Shown here: positions 8,387 through 17,269 of the stretch, piece by piece
Position numbering within the stretch: the stretch's first letter is position 1
How the letters are laid out: every line of letters starts with the position of its first letter
Source: Streptomyces sp. CCM_MD2014
GTDB taxonomy: Bacteria > Actinomycetota > Actinomycetes > Streptomycetales > Streptomycetaceae
Direction: 5' to 3'
Length of the DNA stretch: 64,000 nt
Assembly: GCF_000772045.1 (NCBI RefSeq)
Contig: NZ_CP009754.1
Coordinates: forward strand, 310,001-374,000
Position numbers and translations under genes: made by a program
The notes under the pieces: model-generated
Told to the model about the DNA's origin: nothing
Databases searched by the model: none
The model's input: only the letters and a program-made list of their open reading frames with translations

Positions 8387-9783
8387 GGTGCTCCTACGGT
8401 GGCCGTGCCGGAGGCGGCCGGGGTGGGTTCGGCGGTGTCGTCCAGGGCTGTGGTGCCGTACGCCCTGATCCAGCCGGCGAGGCCGAGGACGCAGTAGAGG
8501 ACGAAGGCGGTCAGCAGGGAGTTCAGGGCGGGGATGCCGCCGTCGTAGAACTTTCCGACGCAGAAGGCGACCGCCCAGATGACCAGGGACATCGGCACCC
8601 AGGTCGGCGAGGTGGCGGGCAGGGTCTCCGCGGCGCGGGTGGCGTCCAGTGGCGCCCGCATGCGGCGCACCACCCAGTACTCCGCGACGATGATGCCGCC
8701 CACCGGCGGGATGGCGACGCCCAGCACGGACAGGAAGTCGGTGAAGTGGGTCATGATGCCGACGGCGGAGAGCAGGGTGCCCGCGATGCCGAGGACGATG
8801 GTGACCGCGCCGCGGTGCACGCGCTTGCCGAAGACGACCTGGAAGAAGTTGACGACGCCGAGCGAGGAGCCGTACAGGTTCCAGTCGTTGATCTTCGCGG
8901 TGGACATCAGGACGACGAGCACGCCGAAGACGCCGGAGGTGGAGAGCACGATCTGGGAGACCTGGCCGCTGCCGACCATGTGCCCGAGCAGCACGCCGGT
9001 CAGGCCGACGATGTACTCGGAGAGGATCATGGACGAGGCGCTCTGCAGGAAGACGTGACTGCCCTTGCGGTTGTAGCGGGTCATCTCCGGGGAGACGATC
9101 GCGCCGGTCATGAAGCCGCCCGCGATGGCGGTGGCGGCGACCGCGAGCGGGATGCTCTCGCCGGGCGCCGGGGAGTGGATCAGCTCGGAGAAGGAGTGGT
9201 CGCTCAGCGCGTCGGTGACCGACCAGGCGACCATGGCGAAGAACAGCGGCGTGACGATCTTCGCGAAGACGGCCATGTACCGGAAGCCGAAGATCACCAG
9301 CACGGTGATCCCGACCCCGGCGGCCGTGCACCACAGCCAGGAGGGGCCGCCGACGAGCGCGGACACGCTGTCGCCGAAGATCGTGTTCTGCACGCCGAAC
9401 CAGCCGACGAGGCTGACCGAGATGACCAGGCTGACCAGGGCCGATCCGTTGCGGCCGAAGCCCGCCCAGCGGGTGAGCAGCGGGGTCGCCAGACCCTCGC
9501 GCATGCCCGCGAGGCCGATCGCGAAGATCACGACTTCCAGGATCACCGCGCCGAGGGTGAAGGCGAGGAACGCGTCGCCGAAGGTCATGCCGACGCCGAT
9601 GGTGGCGCCGAGGGTGAACTGCGAGATGGAGCCGGACTGCGCGAGCCACTGCAGCAGCATGGTCCAGAAGCCGAGCCGCTTGTCGCGCGGGACGCGGGAG
9701 AGGGCGTAGTCGTCGCTGCCCACGGCTCCCGTGGCCGCTCGCGCCGATTCCGCGGCGGTGTTCTTGTCCATGGCCATGATCAC
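8383..9783 (-). CDS. NCS1-type cytosine/purine/allantoin permease
   Basis: This integral membrane protein has 466 residues and about 12 hydrophobic segments, resembling CodB-like members of the nucleobase-cation symporter-1 family. The N-terminus has the NCS1-like run GFWTMLLQWLAQSGSISQFTLGATIGVGM, and a later PPVGGIIVAEYWVVRR is also typical. The GTG start at 9783 overlaps the stop of the DUF1177 gene by four bases, while ATG codons at 9777 and 9771 are alternatives. It sits between DUF1177 and an M20 hydrolase gene, so it probably imports a nitrogenous heterocycle or amide that those enzymes process. Confidence 0.85.
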   Translation of the reverse strand: MIMAMDKNTAAESARAATGAVGSDDYALSRVPRDKRLGFWTMLLQWLAQSGSISQFTLGATIGVGMTFGDAFLAFTLGAVILEVVIFAIGLAGMREGLATPLLTRWAGFGRNGSALVSLVISVSLVGWFGVQNTIFGDSVSALVGGPSWLWCTAAGVGITVLVIFGFRYMAVFAKIVTPLFFAMVAWSVTDALSDHSFSELIHSPAPGESIPLAVAATAIAGGFMTGAIVSPEMTRYNRKGSHVFLQSASSMILSEYIVGLTGVLLGHMVGSGQVSQIVLSTSGVFGVLVVLMSTAKINDWNLYGSSLGVVNFFQVVFGKRVHRGAVTIVLGIAGTLLSAVGIMTHFTDFLSVLGVAIPPVGGIIVAEYWVVRRMRAPLDATRAAETLPATSPTWVPMSLVIWAVAFCVGKFYDGGIPALNSLLTAFVLYCVLGLAGWIRAYGTTALDDTAEPTPAASGTATVGAP

Positions 9784-10733
9784 GACCCCCCGGGTTCGCG
9801 GCCGAGGGTCTGCAGCCGGGTCAGCGAGCCGTAGCGGGACACGAGGGCGTCGAACTCCTGGTGGTCGTGGAAGTCGAGTTGTCCGCCGCCGAAGGCCTTG
9901 GCGGTCTCGACGGCGAACCGGGCGGCGGCCGCGATGTCGGTCTCGTGGCTCGCGCCCGTCTGGCAGCCGGGCACCGCCGCCGCCGAGGTGATCGCGAGGC
10001 CGACCACCGGAGCGGCCGTCGCCGTGGCCGGCTGCAGGATCGAATTGATGTGGTGTACACCGTTACCGTACGGGGTGATGTCCTGGGTGGTCACCGGGTA
10101 CGTGACCAAGGGCTCACCGGTGACGACGGCCAGCAGCTCGCCGAGCCGCTCGCTCACCTTGAGCACCCAGCCCTCCTTCACGGTGGGCGACAGGGCGAGG
10201 CCCTTGTGGTTGACGATCCGGTTGCCCTTGGTGGTGTCGACGGAGAGCACGGCCTCCATCTCGCCGGTGACCTCGTGCCGGTTCATGGTCGCGATGTCGA
10301 CCGGTGAGTCCATGAAGGGGACCGGGTCGTGCGGTGCGGTCGGGGCGTTCGGGCAGATGTGCGTGGCCACGATCACGTCGCCGTCGAGTACGTCGCCCCG
10401 GCGCCGCATGTCGAGGAGCTTGGCGGCGGTGGCGAGCGCCGCGACGGCGCCGTCCGCGTCGGAGACCAGCCCAACGGCCTCCGGGCGTGCCCCGACGCCG
10501 CCGAGGCGCCCCACCACGCCGAGCGTCCGCGCGGTACCACCGCTGCTGCGGCCCGCCCGGCCCGGTATGCGCACGAGCACGAAGTCCGTCGAGCCGCGCT
10601 CGCCGGTGACGGTGGTGACCTCGGCGCCGGAGCCCTCCGGGCCCGCCACGGAGTCGAGGTGGGCGGCGACGCGCTTGCCGTCGACGTCGGGATCGTCGAG
10701 CAGATCCACGAGGTCCAGGACGTACTTCAACAT
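9780..10733 (-). CDS. DUF1177 family protein
   Basis: This 317-residue protein matches the DUF1177 family by its opening MLKYVLDLVDLLDDPDV and conserved blocks VIVATHICPNAPTAPHDPVPFM and VPGCQTGASHETDIAAA. The Thr-His-Ile-Cys-Pro and Gly-Cys-Gln-Thr segments and the HDHQEF near the end could be metal or catalytic sites, but no activity is established to my knowledge. It is the first gene of a tightly coupled operon with a permease and an M20 hydrolase, divergent from an IclR regulator. The set suggests catabolism of an imported small molecule, with DUF1177 as an uncharacterised enzyme. Confidence 0.8.
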   Translation of the reverse strand: MLKYVLDLVDLLDDPDVDGKRVAAHLDSVAGPEGSGAEVTTVTGERGSTDFVLVRIPGRAGRSSGGTARTLGVVGRLGGVGARPEAVGLVSDADGAVAALATAAKLLDMRRRGDVLDGDVIVATHICPNAPTAPHDPVPFMDSPVDIATMNRHEVTGEMEAVLSVDTTKGNRIVNHKGLALSPTVKEGWVLKVSERLGELLAVVTGEPLVTYPVTTQDITPYGNGVHHINSILQPATATAAPVVGLAITSAAAVPGCQTGASHETDIAAAARFAVETAKAFGGGQLDFHDHQEFDALVSRYGSLTRLQTLGREPGGS

Positions 10734-10793
10734 GGGCAGTTCTCCTGATCCGCACCGGGGGCGGTGCTCACAGCAGGTTCGGGATCGACTAGC

Positions 10794-10824
10794 GTTGTCC
10801 GCAACTGTTTCCCGTTATCTGCAA
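10794..10824. promoter_or_regulatory. Direct-repeat candidate operator for the IclR regulator
   Basis: Two 11-base copies, GTTGTCCGCAA (10794-10804) and GTTATCTGCAA (10814-10824), match at nine positions and are spaced exactly 20 bases apart. They lie in the 131-base divergent gap between the DUF1177 operon and the IclR gene, placing both on one helix face. IclR-family proteins often bind as dimer pairs, so this is a reasonable site for regulation of both promoters. Confidence 0.4.
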
Positions 10825-10864
10825 TACGAGTCTGAATGGCGAGATGTGAAGGAGAGGAGCCGTC

Positions 10865-11707
10865 ATGCCCGGTCGCCCCGTTGAGCCCCTGGACCGCCGG
10901 ACACCGGCCGGGGCGCTGCAGACCGTCGACCGCGCCCTGCTGGTGCTGCTGGCGTTCGAGCGCACCCGTCCGGACTGGGGGGTCACCGAGATCGCCGCCG
11001 AGTTCGGCTGGGACACCTCGGTCGCCCAGCGGCTGCTCTCCACCCTCGCGGGCCGCGGTTTCCTGGTCTCCGACCCGGCGACCCGCCGTTACCGGATCGG
11101 CCCGGCCGCCCTGCGCCTGGGGCGTCTCTGGGAGCGTTCGGGATCCCTGGAACTGCTCGCGGAACCGGTCCTCCAGGAGTTGCGGGCGGCGACCGGCGAC
11201 ACGGTGCTCTTCTGCCTGCCGGACAGCTTCCACATGCGCTGTGTCGCGGCCGTCGAGGGCGAGGAGGGACCGCTGCGCTACTACCCGCTGGTCGGCGAGC
11301 TGTATCCGGCGCACGCGGGCGCCACCAGCAAGTCGTTCTACGCCTTCCTCCCCGACGACCAGCGCCACCGGCTCTTCCGCGGGCGCCCGATGGCACGCTT
11401 CACCGAGCGCACGGTCACCGATCCGGACCAGCTGGAGCGCGAGTTCCGCACCGTCCGCGCGCAGGGCTACGCGTGGACGGTCGGCGAGTACGACGCCGGC
11501 ATCGGAACGGTCGCCATGCCGGTGTTCCTCGGCTCGGAGCCCTACGGCAGCCTCAGTCTCGGCGCCGCCAAGGAGCGCTTTCCCGAGGGGCCCGAGGACC
11601 GGCTGGAGGTGCTGCGCCGGGCCGTCCGGCTGCTGGAGCAGCGGCTGACGCATCCGCCCCAGCACCACCGACGCCCGCGTTCGCCGCGCACGCCTCCCAG
11701 CGCCTGA
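10865..11707 (+). CDS. IclR-family transcriptional regulator
   Basis: This 280-residue protein has an N-terminal winged helix of about 65 residues (LQTVDRALLVLLAFERTRPDWGVTEIAAEFGWDTSVAQRLLSTL) and a C-terminal IclR effector domain (CVAAVEGEEGPLRYYPLVGELYPAHAGATSKSFYAFL). The tail after residue 260 is proline- and histidine-rich and probably disordered. GAAGGAGAGG precedes the ATG at good spacing. It diverges from the DUF1177-permease-M20 operon and is followed on its own strand by an S51 peptidase, so it probably controls one or both in response to the imported substrate or its breakdown product. Confidence 0.88.
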   Translation: MPGRPVEPLDRRTPAGALQTVDRALLVLLAFERTRPDWGVTEIAAEFGWDTSVAQRLLSTLAGRGFLVSDPATRRYRIGPAALRLGRLWERSGSLELLAEPVLQELRAATGDTVLFCLPDSFHMRCVAAVEGEEGPLRYYPLVGELYPAHAGATSKSFYAFLPDDQRHRLFRGRPMARFTERTVTDPDQLEREFRTVRAQGYAWTVGEYDAGIGTVAMPVFLGSEPYGSLSLGAAKERFPEGPEDRLEVLRRAVRLLEQRLTHPPQHHRRPRSPRTPPSA

Positions 11708-11767
11708 CCCACCGCTTCACCCGACCCACCCGATCCGCCCGATCCACCCGTCTGCGAGGACCGACCC

Positions 11768-12493
11768 GTGAATCTTCTGCTCCTGTCCAACTCCACCCAG
11801 CACGGCCGCGGTTACCTGGAACACGCCCTCGACACCGTGACCGGCTTCCTGCCCACCGGGGCCCGGCTCGCCTTCGTGCCGTACGCGCTCGCCGACCACG
11901 ACGCGTACACCGCCCGGGTGCGCGGCGCGCTGTCCGGCGCCGGGATCGAGGTGCGGGGCGTGCACGAGGGCGGCGATCCGCTCGCGCGGCTCGGCGAGGC
12001 GGACGCGGTGTTCGTCGGCGGCGGCAACTCCTTCCGGCTGCTGTCCGCGCTGTACCGCACGGGGATGCGAGAGGCGCTGATCAAGGCCGTGGCCGGCGGG
12101 CTGCCGTACATGGGGGCCAGCGCCGGGACCAACATGGCGGCGCCCTCGCTGCGCACCACCAACGACATGCCGATCGTCGAGCCGCCGTCCTTCGAGGCGC
12201 TCGGGCTGGTCCCGTTCCAGATCAATCCGCACTACCTCGACCCGGACCCGGCCTCGACGCACAAGGGCGAGACCCGTGAGGAGCGGCTCCGGGAGTTCCT
12301 GGAGGAGAACGACGTACCCGTGCTGGGCCTGCGCGAAGGCTCCTGGCTGCGGGTGGAGGGCGAGAGGGCCGTGCTCGGCGGCGAGCGCGACGCCCGGCTG
12401 TTCCGGCGGGGAGCCGAGCCGCGCGAGCTGGCGGTGGGCTCGGACCTGTCCGAACTGCTCGCGGTGCGGGGCGGGTTCGACATCCGATCCTGA
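11768..12493 (+). CDS. pepE: Peptidase E (alpha-aspartyl dipeptidase, family S51)
   Basis: The 241-residue protein resembles PepE, a cytoplasmic serine peptidase that cleaves Asp-X dipeptides. The nucleophile elbow is GASAGTN, and FVGGGNSFRLL, PFQINPHYLDP (catalytic histidine region) and VLGLREGSWL are family blocks. It starts with GTG and a GAGGA site, 60 bases after the IclR gene on the same strand. Its proximity to an M20 hydrolase and a permease fits scavenging of small peptides or amides. It is of normal length and looks intact. Confidence 0.88.
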   Translation: MNLLLLSNSTQHGRGYLEHALDTVTGFLPTGARLAFVPYALADHDAYTARVRGALSGAGIEVRGVHEGGDPLARLGEADAVFVGGGNSFRLLSALYRTGMREALIKAVAGGLPYMGASAGTNMAAPSLRTTNDMPIVEPPSFEALGLVPFQINPHYLDPDPASTHKGETREERLREFLEENDVPVLGLREGSWLRVEGERAVLGGERDARLFRRGAEPRELAVGSDLSELLAVRGGFDIRS

Positions 12494-12503
12494 CAGCACG
12501 CGC

Positions 12504-12535
12504 GACGCCGGAGGCCCGTGCGGGTCTCCGGCGTC
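12504..12535. terminator. Hairpin between convergent pepE and dehydrogenase genes
   Basis: GACGCCGGAG (12504-12513) pairs with CTCCGGCGTC (12526-12535), and inner CCCG/CGGG pairs extend the stem around a two-base TG loop. It lies between two converging stop codons and can serve both strands. Confidence 0.75.
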
Positions 12536-12551
12536 GGCCGTACGGGGTGGG

Positions 12552-13427
12552 TCAGCGCTTGATCTCCTTGATCTTCAGCATGCGCGTGATGACCTTGTCC
12601 AGCTCCTCGTCCTCGAAGACCTTCTTCCAGTCCTCGCGCACGATGGACTCGCGGCCGTAGTCCATGGCGATCAGGCAGGCGTCCGAGAACGGGTTGGAGC
12701 CCTTGAGGGTGTTGGCGAGGGCGACCTGGGTGTGGCCGAGCAGCATCGCGCGGGCGGCCTTCTCGGGGACGCCGACGGTGTGGACGGTCTCGTGCAGGGC
12801 CTCGGTGAGCAGGGCGCCGACCATGCAGGCGATGGTCTCGACGAGGGTCGGCTCCAGGACCGCGAGCTGCTTGACGGTGACCCAGTGGACGTCGACGACC
12901 GGGGCGTACATGACGCGGATGACGGAGTCGGCGAGTTCCCGCTTGGCGGCGTCCCCGCCCTCGTAGGCGGCGACGACCTCCTGCGGGGCGGCGATGCCGC
13001 CGAAGGTGTCCTGCCACTCCTCCTTGGTGGTGCGCTCCAGGAACACCGAGGGGTGGCAGGGGTGGGCGCAGGCGTAGTGGATGTCGTCGCGGGCGAGGAG
13101 CAGACCGGCGTAGGCGGCGGCCGGGTCGAGGGTGAGGACGACGGTGCCCGGCTTCATCAGCGGCACCAGTTCCTCGGAGACCTTGCCGAGGACCACGTCG
13201 GGCACGGCGAGGATGACGACGTCGGCCTCTGCTGCGGCCGCGGCGGACTCCGTCAGTTCACGCCCCAGGCCGCGGATCAGCTCCTGCCCCTTGGGCGACG
13301 CCTCGCTGAAGAGCACCCGGAAGTCGCTCTCGACCAGGTTGTTGGAGACACGCTGGCCCATCTTGCCGGCGGCCCCGATGACGGCGACGGTCGTGACGTC
13401 GGCCCGGGTCTGGATCTCGGTGGCCAT
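12552..13427 (-). CDS. Rossmann dehydrogenase with phosphogluconate-dehydrogenase-like C-terminal domain
   Basis: This 291-residue protein opens with a nucleotide-binding fold (TVAVIGAAGKMGQRVSNNL), then ADVVILAVPD and a CAHPCHPSVF segment, followed by a helical C-terminal domain of the PGDH_C type. Relatives oxidise branched or linear sugar acids; I recall the apionate oxidoisomerase ApnO being of this kind, but I am not certain. It is the last gene of a six-gene operon. Its ATG shares one base with the previous stop (TAATG), so translation is coupled. It probably oxidises the sugar acid or polyol that feeds the tetrulose phosphate steps. Confidence 0.75.
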   Translation of the reverse strand: MATEIQTRADVTTVAVIGAAGKMGQRVSNNLVESDFRVLFSEASPKGQELIRGLGRELTESAAAAAEADVVILAVPDVVLGKVSEELVPLMKPGTVVLTLDPAAAYAGLLLARDDIHYACAHPCHPSVFLERTTKEEWQDTFGGIAAPQEVVAAYEGGDAAKRELADSVIRVMYAPVVDVHWVTVKQLAVLEPTLVETIACMVGALLTEALHETVHTVGVPEKAARAMLLGHTQVALANTLKGSNPFSDACLIAMDYGRESIVREDWKKVFEDEELDKVITRMLKIKEIKR

Positions 13428-14227
13428 TACTCGCTCCTCAGGAGGGTGTTGATGCTGTGTTGCGTCCACTGGTGTTCGAGCCGGGCGGTGGCGTCGTAGC
13501 CCTCGTCCTGCCACGGGAGCCAGTGCTCCACGATCTGGTTGACGCCGCGTTCCTCGGGTCCGACCGCGGCGATCATGGCGTCGTAGTCCAGGAGGCCCTC
13601 GCCGAGCGGGCAGCCGGCGTAGGTGAAGCCGACCCAGCCGTCGCGACGGGTGAAGGCGAAGTCCTTGACGTGGATGTTGACCACGTGGGGCGCGGTGGCG
13701 GCCACGACGTCGGCGGGTCGTTCGAGCCGGGCGACGCTGTTGCCGGGGTCGAGGACGATGCCGAGGTGCGGGTCGTCGACGGCGCGTACGACGCTCACGA
13801 GGTCGTCGGTGGCGACCTGTTCGTAGGTCTCCAGGCCGAGGGTGACGCCCGCGGCGGCGTAGCGCGGCACCGCTTCCTTCAGGAGGGCGACCGCCTCGGC
13901 GGTGCCCGGTCGGTGGTCGGCCGTGTTGAGCATCGAGCGGACCAGGGTCACGCCCAGTTCACCCGCCGTGTCGAGGTACTTGAGCAGGTGCTCGGGGCGG
14001 ATGCCGCGGGTGCCGAGTTCCAGGGTCAGGCCGAGGTCGTCGGCGGTGGCTCGGAGGTCGGCGAGTCGCGCGCGGTCGTAGGACTCGATCGGCGCGTAGT
14101 CGCAGATCTGGAAGACCTCGCCGCCGAGTCCGGCCGTGTCGCGCAGCATCGCGGGCAGGGACATGGGCTCGGTGGCGCGGGCCGAGACGCGCCAGAAGTA
14201 GGCGTAGGTGCTGATGCCGTACGCCAT
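13427..14227 (-). CDS. Sugar-phosphate isomerase/epimerase (AP-endonuclease-2 TIM barrel)
   Basis: This 266-residue TIM-barrel protein belongs to the xylose isomerase-like/hydroxypyruvate isomerase group. Likely metal ligands are the glutamate in LGLETYEQ, the aspartate in IVLDPGNS, the histidine in NIHVKDFAF, and the glutamate in IVEHWLPW. Its ATG shares one base with the stop of the isomerase gene upstream (TGATG), and its own stop shares one base with the dehydrogenase start. It probably interconverts an aldose/ketose or epimerises a C4 sugar in the pathway. The exact substrate cannot be assigned. Confidence 0.8.
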   Translation of the reverse strand: MAYGISTYAYFWRVSARATEPMSLPAMLRDTAGLGGEVFQICDYAPIESYDRARLADLRATADDLGLTLELGTRGIRPEHLLKYLDTAGELGVTLVRSMLNTADHRPGTAEAVALLKEAVPRYAAAGVTLGLETYEQVATDDLVSVVRAVDDPHLGIVLDPGNSVARLERPADVVAATAPHVVNIHVKDFAFTRRDGWVGFTYAGCPLGEGLLDYDAMIAAVGPEERGVNQIVEHWLPWQDEGYDATARLEHQWTQHSINTLLRSE

Positions 14228-15012
14228 CACGCCACCGCCGCCGGGGTCGTGGCCGGGGAGCGGATCTCGTCGAGGACGGCCTCGACGTTCGCCGGGTCGT
14301 GGGCGAAGCGGCCGAGGAAGAGGCCTCCGACGGTACCGTCCAGGCGGGTGAGCAGACCGGGGCCGGCGCTGCCGCCGTAGATGACGGTGGAACCGGCGTG
14401 CCGGGGCTGCGAGTCGAGCCAGCCGCGCAGGGCGGTGCAGACGGTCGCGATGTGGTCGGCGGAGGCGGGCCGCGGGGCACCGATGGCCCACTGCGGCTCG
14501 TAGGCCAGGACGACCGCGCCCTCCAGCCCGGCGAGCAGCCGCTCCGCCTCGGCGACCGTGCGGGCCGCGGCGTCGGCCGGGTCGGCCTCGTCTCGTTCGC
14601 CGACGCACAGGACGGGCGTGAGGCCGTTGCGCAGGGCGGCGGCGGTCTTGGCGGCGACGACGGTGTCGCCCTCGCCGTACAGGCGGCGGCGCTCGGCGTG
14701 GCCGACCTCGGCGTAACGGCAGCCGATCTCCTTGAGAAGGGGGCCGCCGACCTCGCCGGTGTAGGGGCCGGTGTCCTCGGTGGCGATGTCCTGTGCGCCG
14801 AGGGCGACGCCGTAGGGGGCGAGGATGCCGGTGGCCGGGACCAGGGCCGGGAAGGCGGGCAGGACGAAGAGGCGGGCGGCACCGGAGGTGACGGCGGGGT
14901 GGCGCTCGGCGAGGGCCGCGATCCTGCGGGACCAGTTGAGCGTCTGGTGGTGGCCGAAGTACATCTTGAGGCTCACCCCCAGCAGGAGGGGGGAGGCTGC
15001 GGGGGCGGGCAT
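14227..15012 (-). CDS. Triosephosphate-isomerase-like tetrulose phosphate isomerase
   Basis: This 261-residue TIM homologue keeps K16 (VSLKM), the electrophile H105 (VGHAERR), catalytic E172 (AYEPQWAIG) and the phosphate loop YGGSAGPG. It differs from housekeeping TPI in two telling places: the NxK motif is SLK with no asparagine, and the usual His-Ser-Glu is His-Ala-Glu. As I recall, similar changes mark TPI homologues of erythritol pathways (EryH, LerI), which isomerise L-erythrulose phosphate. With an RpiB-like gene and a DhaK-type kinase in the same operon, that role is more likely than glycolysis. Both ends overlap neighbours by one base (TGATG). Confidence 0.82.
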   Translation of the reverse strand: MPAPAASPLLLGVSLKMYFGHHQTLNWSRRIAALAERHPAVTSGAARLFVLPAFPALVPATGILAPYGVALGAQDIATEDTGPYTGEVGGPLLKEIGCRYAEVGHAERRRLYGEGDTVVAAKTAAALRNGLTPVLCVGERDEADPADAAARTVAEAERLLAGLEGAVVLAYEPQWAIGAPRPASADHIATVCTALRGWLDSQPRHAGSTVIYGGSAGPGLLTRLDGTVGGLFLGRFAHDPANVEAVLDEIRSPATTPAAVA

Positions 15013-15521
15013 CAGGCGGCCGCCCCGTCACCGGCCGCGCTCCCGTCGCCCGGGGTCCCGTCGGCGGTCTCGTAGTCGCTCATCAGCTGGACCTTGGCGG
15101 CCGACGCCGAACTCTCGTCGAAGCGGTAGGTGAGCCACTCCGCGGCCAGGCGGCGGGCGAGTTCGAGGCCGACCACGCGCTGGCCGAAGGTCAGGACCTG
15201 GGCGTTGTTGGAGAGGATCGCCCGCTCGACGGAGAAGGAGTCGTGGGCGGTGACGGCCCTGATGCCCCTCACCTTGTTGGCGGCGATGGCGACGCCGAGG
15301 CCGGTGCCGCACACCAGCAGGGCTCGGTCGGCGTCGCCGCGGGCGACCATCTCGGCGGCGGCGATGGCCACCTTGGGGTAGGCGGTGTGTCCGTCGGCGT
15401 CGACGCCGACGTCGGTGACCTCGGCGACCAGGGCGCTGTCGAGGAGGTCCTGCTTGAGGGCTTCCTTGTACTGGTGGCCGGCGTCGTCGGAGCCGACGAC
15501 GATGCGGAGCTTGTCGGTCAT
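15012..15521 (-). CDS. RpiB/LacAB-type sugar phosphate isomerase
   Basis: This 169-residue protein belongs to the ribose-5-phosphate isomerase B family. C71 in the [15 protein letters not shown] loop is the expected catalytic base. SDDAGHQYK at residues 11-19 replaces the usual DHAG, with Asp for His. [24 protein letters not shown] matches the family helix. In erythritol and threitol catabolism such a protein (EryI/DerI) converts D-erythrulose 4-phosphate to D-erythrose 4-phosphate, and it pairs with the TPI-like enzyme encoded next. The last 20 residues are a loose Gly/Ala/Asp tail. The gap from the kinase gene is 11 bases. Confidence 0.85.
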   Translation of the reverse strand: MTDKLRIVVGSDDAGHQYKEALKQDLLDSALVAEVTDVGVDADGHTAYPKVAIAAAEMVARGDADRALLVCGTGLGVAIAANKVRGIRAVTAHDSFSVERAILSNNAQVLTFGQRVVGLELARRLAAEWLTYRFDESSASAAKVQLMSDYETADGTPGDGSAAGDGAAA

Positions 15522-15532
15522 GGCGGCTTTCC

Positions 15533-17269
15533 TCAGTGGTCGAGCAGTGCGCCGTGGACGGCGCGGGTGATCAGGGCGAGCGAGTGGGCGCCCGCGTCGG
15601 GGGTGCCGAGGGACTTCTCGGCATGGGGGCGGGCCCGTCCCCGGCGGGGCAGCAGGTCCGCGGTCCCGGCGGCGGCCGCGGTCGCGACGGTGGCGGCCCG
15701 GTCCCAGGCGCCGGTGAGGGACAGCCCCTCGGCGGTGGCGGCGGCGAGCGCGTCGGCGAACGGGACCAGGACGTCCACCATGGTCTTGTCTCCGGTCTCG
15801 GCGCCGCCCAGCCGGCGTACGGCGGCGGAGGCCTCCGTGACCCCGTCGGCGACCCGGCGGGCGTCGGGGGCGTCCTGGTCCCCGAGGGCCGTGCCGAGCG
15901 AGCGCAGGATCATGCCCCACAGGGCGCCGGAGGTGCCGCCCGCCTTGTCGGCCCAGGCGTCGGCCGCACGGGCCAGGACGGTGCCCGCGCCCGCGCCGAG
16001 CCCGTGGGCGTCGGTGGCGGCCCGGTGGGCGGCGGTGGAGCCGCGCCGCATGCCGATGCCGTGGTCGCCGTCGCCGGCCACCGCGTCGATGCGGCCGAGT
16101 TCGTCGGCGTGGGCGTCCACCACGCGGGCCACCGCGTCCAGTGCGGCGAGGACGGTGGCGGCCGCCTCGCGGGAGGCGTCGGAGGCCGGGGGTACGGCGG
16201 TGGCGGCGGGTACGGCGGTGTCCTGGACCTGTGTGGTCACGGGCGCCTGCTCCGGGGTGCCGAGGGCGCCCTTGCGGTAGGCGGGCGTGTCGGCCGGAGC
16301 CCGCCACAGCTCCTCCAGCCGGTCGTCCAGCCAGGTCAGGGTGAGCGAGACGCCGGCCATGTCGAAGCTGGTGACCAGTTCGCCGACCTCGGGGTCGACG
16401 ATCTCCACGCCAGCCTCGCCGAGGAGTGCGGCGACCTTGCGGTAGACGACGAACAGTTCCTCGTACTTGACGGAGCCGAGGCCGTTGAGGATGACGGCGG
16501 CGCGCTGTCCGGCCGCGTCCGCGACGTCCTCGGGGAGTTCCTTCAGCAGTGTCCCGACCAGCAGCCGGGCCGCCTCGTCGGCGGTGGGCAGCGCCTCCTC
16601 GCCGATGCCGGGCTCGCCGTGGATGCCGAGGCCCACGGCCATGCGGGCCTCGGGGACGGTGAACAGGGGGTGATCGGCGCCGGGCAGGGTGCAGCCGGAG
16701 AAGGCGATGCCGAAGGAGCGGGTGCGGGCGCCGGCCCGTTCGGCGACGCGCAGTACCTCGTCCAGCGGCAGGCCCTGCTCGGCCGCGGCGGCGGCCGCCT
16801 TGAAGACGGGCAGGTCACCGGCTATGCCGCGCCGCTTGGCGGACTCGTCGGGGCCCGCGCTGGAGATGTCGTCGGCGACGGCGAACGTGCGGGTGTCGAT
16901 GCCGTCGGCGGCGAGCCGCTCGGCGGCCTGTCCGAAGTGCAGGACGTCACCGGCGTAGTTGCCGTACATCAGCAGGACTCCGGCGCCGCCGTGCGCGGCC
17001 CGGGCCACCGAGTGGATCTGCCGGGCGGAGGGGGAGGCGAAGACGTTGCCGACGGCCGCGCCGTGGGCGAGCCCGCGGCCGACCAGCCCGGAGAAGGCGG
17101 GGTAGTGGCCGGAACCGCCGCCGATGACCACGGCGACCTGACCGGCCGGTGTGGCCGCGGCCCGGACGACTCCGCCGGTGACCGGCCGCACCCAGCGCCG
17201 GTGCGCGGCGGCGAAGCCCTCCAGCGCCTCGTCGGCGAAGGCGGCCGGGTCGTTGAACAGGCGGGTCAT
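15533..17269 (-). CDS. Fused DhaK-DhaL ATP-dependent ketose kinase
   Basis: This 578-residue protein fuses a DhaK substrate domain (residues 1 to about 330) to a DhaL nucleotide domain (about 370 to the end). The DhaK part has [10 protein letters not shown], and GLGIHGEPG carries the histidine that forms a covalent hemiaminal with the ketose. The DhaL part has [12 protein letters not shown] for magnesium-ADP binding and [11 protein letters not shown]. This single-chain form uses ATP rather than the phosphotransferase system. Homologues LerK and DerK phosphorylate L- or D-erythrulose in actinobacteria. The position beside RpiB-like and TPI-like isomerases supports a tetrulose kinase. It overlaps the MFS gene by four bases. 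Confidence 0.88.
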   Translation of the reverse strand: MTRLFNDPAAFADEALEGFAAAHRRWVRPVTGGVVRAAATPAGQVAVVIGGGSGHYPAFSGLVGRGLAHGAAVGNVFASPSARQIHSVARAAHGGAGVLLMYGNYAGDVLHFGQAAERLAADGIDTRTFAVADDISSAGPDESAKRRGIAGDLPVFKAAAAAAEQGLPLDEVLRVAERAGARTRSFGIAFSGCTLPGADHPLFTVPEARMAVGLGIHGEPGIGEEALPTADEAARLLVGTLLKELPEDVADAAGQRAAVILNGLGSVKYEELFVVYRKVAALLGEAGVEIVDPEVGELVTSFDMAGVSLTLTWLDDRLEELWRAPADTPAYRKGALGTPEQAPVTTQVQDTAVPAATAVPPASDASREAAATVLAALDAVARVVDAHADELGRIDAVAGDGDHGIGMRRGSTAAHRAATDAHGLGAGAGTVLARAADAWADKAGGTSGALWGMILRSLGTALGDQDAPDARRVADGVTEASAAVRRLGGAETGDKTMVDVLVPFADALAAATAEGLSLTGAWDRAATVATAAAAGTADLLPRRGRARPHAEKSLGTPDAGAHSLALITRAVHGALLDH

